A stretch of 54,723 nucleotides of DNA, taken from NCBI GenBank assembly GCA_002310015.1, contig DBYQ01000080.1:1-54723 (forward strand). Reading direction: 5' to 3'. Below, piece by piece: positions 53,481 through 54,723 of the stretch. Each line of letters begins with the position of its first letter. The stretch's first letter is position 1. This DNA is from Bacteroidales bacterium UBA1182 (lineage in GTDB: Bacteria; Bacteroidota; Bacteroidia; Bacteroidales; Bacteroidaceae). Under the pieces are notes generated by a model, which saw nothing but the letters and a program-made list of their open reading frames with translations, was not told the origin of the DNA and searched no databases. The position numbers and the translations under genes were made by a program.

Positions 53481-54074
53481 TTACTTCCTTGAGATGAGAT
53501 TCATGAACTCCTCGCGGGTCTTGGCGCGATTGAAGGCGCCGGTAAAATCGGAGGTAGTTGTAACGGAATTTTGTTTCTCCACGCCACGCATCTGCATGCA
53601 CATGTGGCTGGCCTCAATGACCACCATCACGCCAAGCGGCTGGAGGGTCTCCTGGATGCAATCCTTGATCTGTGAGGTCATGCGCTCCTGAACCTGCAGG
53701 CGGCGTGCAAAGGCATCCACCACACGGGCAATCTTGCTCAGACCCGTAATGTAGCCATTGGGGATATAAGCTACGTGAGCCTTGCCGTAGAAAGGCAGCA
53801 TGTGATGTTCACAAAGAGAATAAAAGTCAATATCCTTTACTATCACCATCTGGCTGTAATCCTCCTTGAACATGGCTGATTTCAGGATGGCGGCAGGATC
53901 AATCTCATATCCGCTGGTAAAGTCCAGAAGCGTCTTGGCAACACGCAGGGGAGTGCGCACCAGCCCCTCACGGCCGGCATCGGGCTCTATCAGTTTAAGA
54001 ATCTCCTCATAGTGATGCTTCAGTGCCAGAAACTTCTCTGACTCTTCATCGGAATATGGTATCAGTGAACTCAT
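53481..54074 (-). CDS. folE: GTP cyclohydrolase I
   Basis: A 197-residue type I enzyme opening the folate (and pterin) pathway: GTP to dihydroneopterin triphosphate. The zinc and catalytic segment YSLCEHHMLPFYGKAHVAY (central part near residues 86-104) and the SKIARVVDAFARRLQVQE and SHMCMQMRG strands are typical. The start overlaps the SPOR gene stop by 4 bases, so it is cotranscribed with the tpiA-SPOR pair. Confidence 0.96.
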   Translation of the reverse strand: MSSLIPYSDEESEKFLALKHHYEEILKLIEPDAGREGLVRTPLRVAKTLLDFTSGYEIDPAAILKSAMFKEDYSQMVIVKDIDFYSLCEHHMLPFYGKAHVAYIPNGYITGLSKIARVVDAFARRLQVQERMTSQIKDCIQETLQPLGVMVVIEASHMCMQMRGVEKQNSVTTTSDFTGAFNRAKTREEFMNLISRK

Positions 54075-54523
54075 AGCGGGATTGTAATATCCTGATTACG
54101 TAAAATAATTATACCCTTGTACGGGGTCTCTTTCTTAAGTTTGCGCAGCGTCTCGTATGCCTCCTCATAATAGAGGAAATCACCTACGGTGCATAGCCAG
54201 CGCGGGTTGCGGAACTCAGTGTGTACCGGCAGGTCTGGGTAAAGTGAGCGGAGATAACGATCCACCTCATTGGCCTTCTCTTTCGATGCACGGGTATTGT
54301 TTCCTGCAAATACCTGGATACGATATCCCTTAGCCTTAATCTTGGTGCCAGATTCAGCCTCAGAAACCGTTCCGATAAGGCTGTCCAGACGCGCATCACT
54401 CTCAATGTTAATCTGTCCCCTACCGGGAACTCTCTTCTCCAGCTCCTGGACCAGCGTCCTTTGCTGGGCGCTGGCCAGAGCCGTAAAGAGAAGCAGAACT
54501 ATAATTGTTCCAAATTTTTTCAT
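54071..54523 (-). CDS. SPOR-domain secreted protein
   Basis: A 150-residue protein with a signal peptide (MKKFGTIIVLLLFTALASAQ) and a C-terminal SPOR domain (YRIQVFAGNNTRASKEKA, ending in PLK-type strands), which binds denuded peptidoglycan glycans, often at the division site. The preferred ATG at 54523 overlaps the tpiA stop (ATGA); an ATG at 54532 would add three residues. The tpiA-SPOR-folE order is one that I associate with Bacteroidales. Confidence 0.88.
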   Translation of the reverse strand: MKKFGTIIVLLLFTALASAQQRTLVQELEKRVPGRGQINIESDARLDSLIGTVSEAESGTKIKAKGYRIQVFAGNNTRASKEKANEVDRYLRSLYPDLPVHTEFRNPRWLCTVGDFLYYEEAYETLRKLKKETPYKGIIILRNQDITIPL

Positions 54524-54723
54524 TTCTTCCAAGCGTCGATGATGCCCTTGAAGTCGGCGACTTTGAGTGAAGCACCGCCAATCAGGCCACCGTCAATGTC
54601 GGGCTTAGCAAAAAGCTCAGCAGCATTTGAAGGCTTGCATGAGCCACCGTAAAGGATAGATGTATCCTCAGCAATCTGCTTGCCGTACTTGTCAGCGATG
54701 ACTGAACGGATGTAAGCGTGGAT
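54520..54723 (-). CDS. tpiA: Triosephosphate isomerase, C-terminal part (cut by window edge)
   Basis: The last 67 codons of a frame that runs in from the right edge. The translation includes ILYGGSCKPSNAAEL and IDGGLIGGASLK, the phosphate-binding end of triosephosphate isomerase, and ends DAWKK. The TGA overlaps the SPOR ATG by 4 bases. The catalytic His and Glu lie outside the window. Confidence 0.93.
   Translation of the reverse strand: MHAYIRSVIADKYGKQIAEDTSILYGGSCKPSNAAELFAKPDIDGGLIGGASLKVADFKGIIDAWKK

Overview
The window is chromosomal DNA from a member of the order Bacteroidales (phylum Bacteroidota); family and genus cannot be fixed from the sequence alone. The evidence is the gene order purH-mreB-mreC-mreD-mrdA-rodA, the run fur-purA-zinc metallopeptidase-hisS, lipoproteins with a 6-bladed beta-propeller, RicT/PSP1 next to holB, weak or absent Shine-Dalgarno sequences, and several matches to the Bacteroidota promoter -7 element TAnnTTTG. 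Most of the window has a balanced base composition and tightly packed operons. Roughly 2.7-6.9 kb is clearly AT-rich and looks acquired.

Layout. 1-2693: the end of a class I fumarase, then holB and ricT (+), with two copies of an AT-rich TTGAGAATT repeat. 2697-6681: an AT-rich minus-strand island with two YD-repeat-like lipoproteins, a 96-residue unknown protein, a WG-repeat protein and a start-less coding remnant. 6921-14139 (-): purH and the elongasome operon mreBCD-mrdA-rodA. 14364-16808 (+): a Tat-type DUF362 protein and a NapH/NapG-like polyferredoxin fusion. 17034-19692 (-): a beta-propeller lipoprotein and a GPH-family sugar transporter. 19787-25074 (-): GNAT protein, parE, coaD and an S41 protease. 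25138-25348: a CAU-anticodon tRNA beside a duplicated tRNA 3' end and terminator. 25498-27136 (+): ribF and a CPBP protease. 27123-30776 (-): topA, aroK, argB. 30914-38319 (-): a fimbrillin-like secreted protein, SpmA-SpmB fusion, ybeY, a 1002-residue TPR protein and an outer-membrane barrel. 38766-44840 (-): a 2024-residue alpha-2-macroglobulin-like protein. 44931-50893 (-): ruvB; then hisS, metallopeptidase, purA, Fur-like regulator, AlkD-like protein and AraC-type regulator. 51077-53134 (+): dnaG. 53481-54723 (-): folE, a SPOR protein and the 3' end of tpiA.

Most genes are housekeeping (replication, cell shape, nucleotide and cofactor synthesis, translation). The stretches most worth following are the AT-rich YD/WG island, the DUF362-polyferredoxin pair, the macroglobulin that has lost its thioester and carries a plug-like segment, the TPR/barrel pair coupled to ybeY, the Fur-like regulator without the usual histidine metal site, and several unusual intergenic palindromes, including the tRNA 3'-end duplication and a nested 171-bp inverted repeat. 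No CRISPR array, rRNA operon, transposase or integrase was seen.
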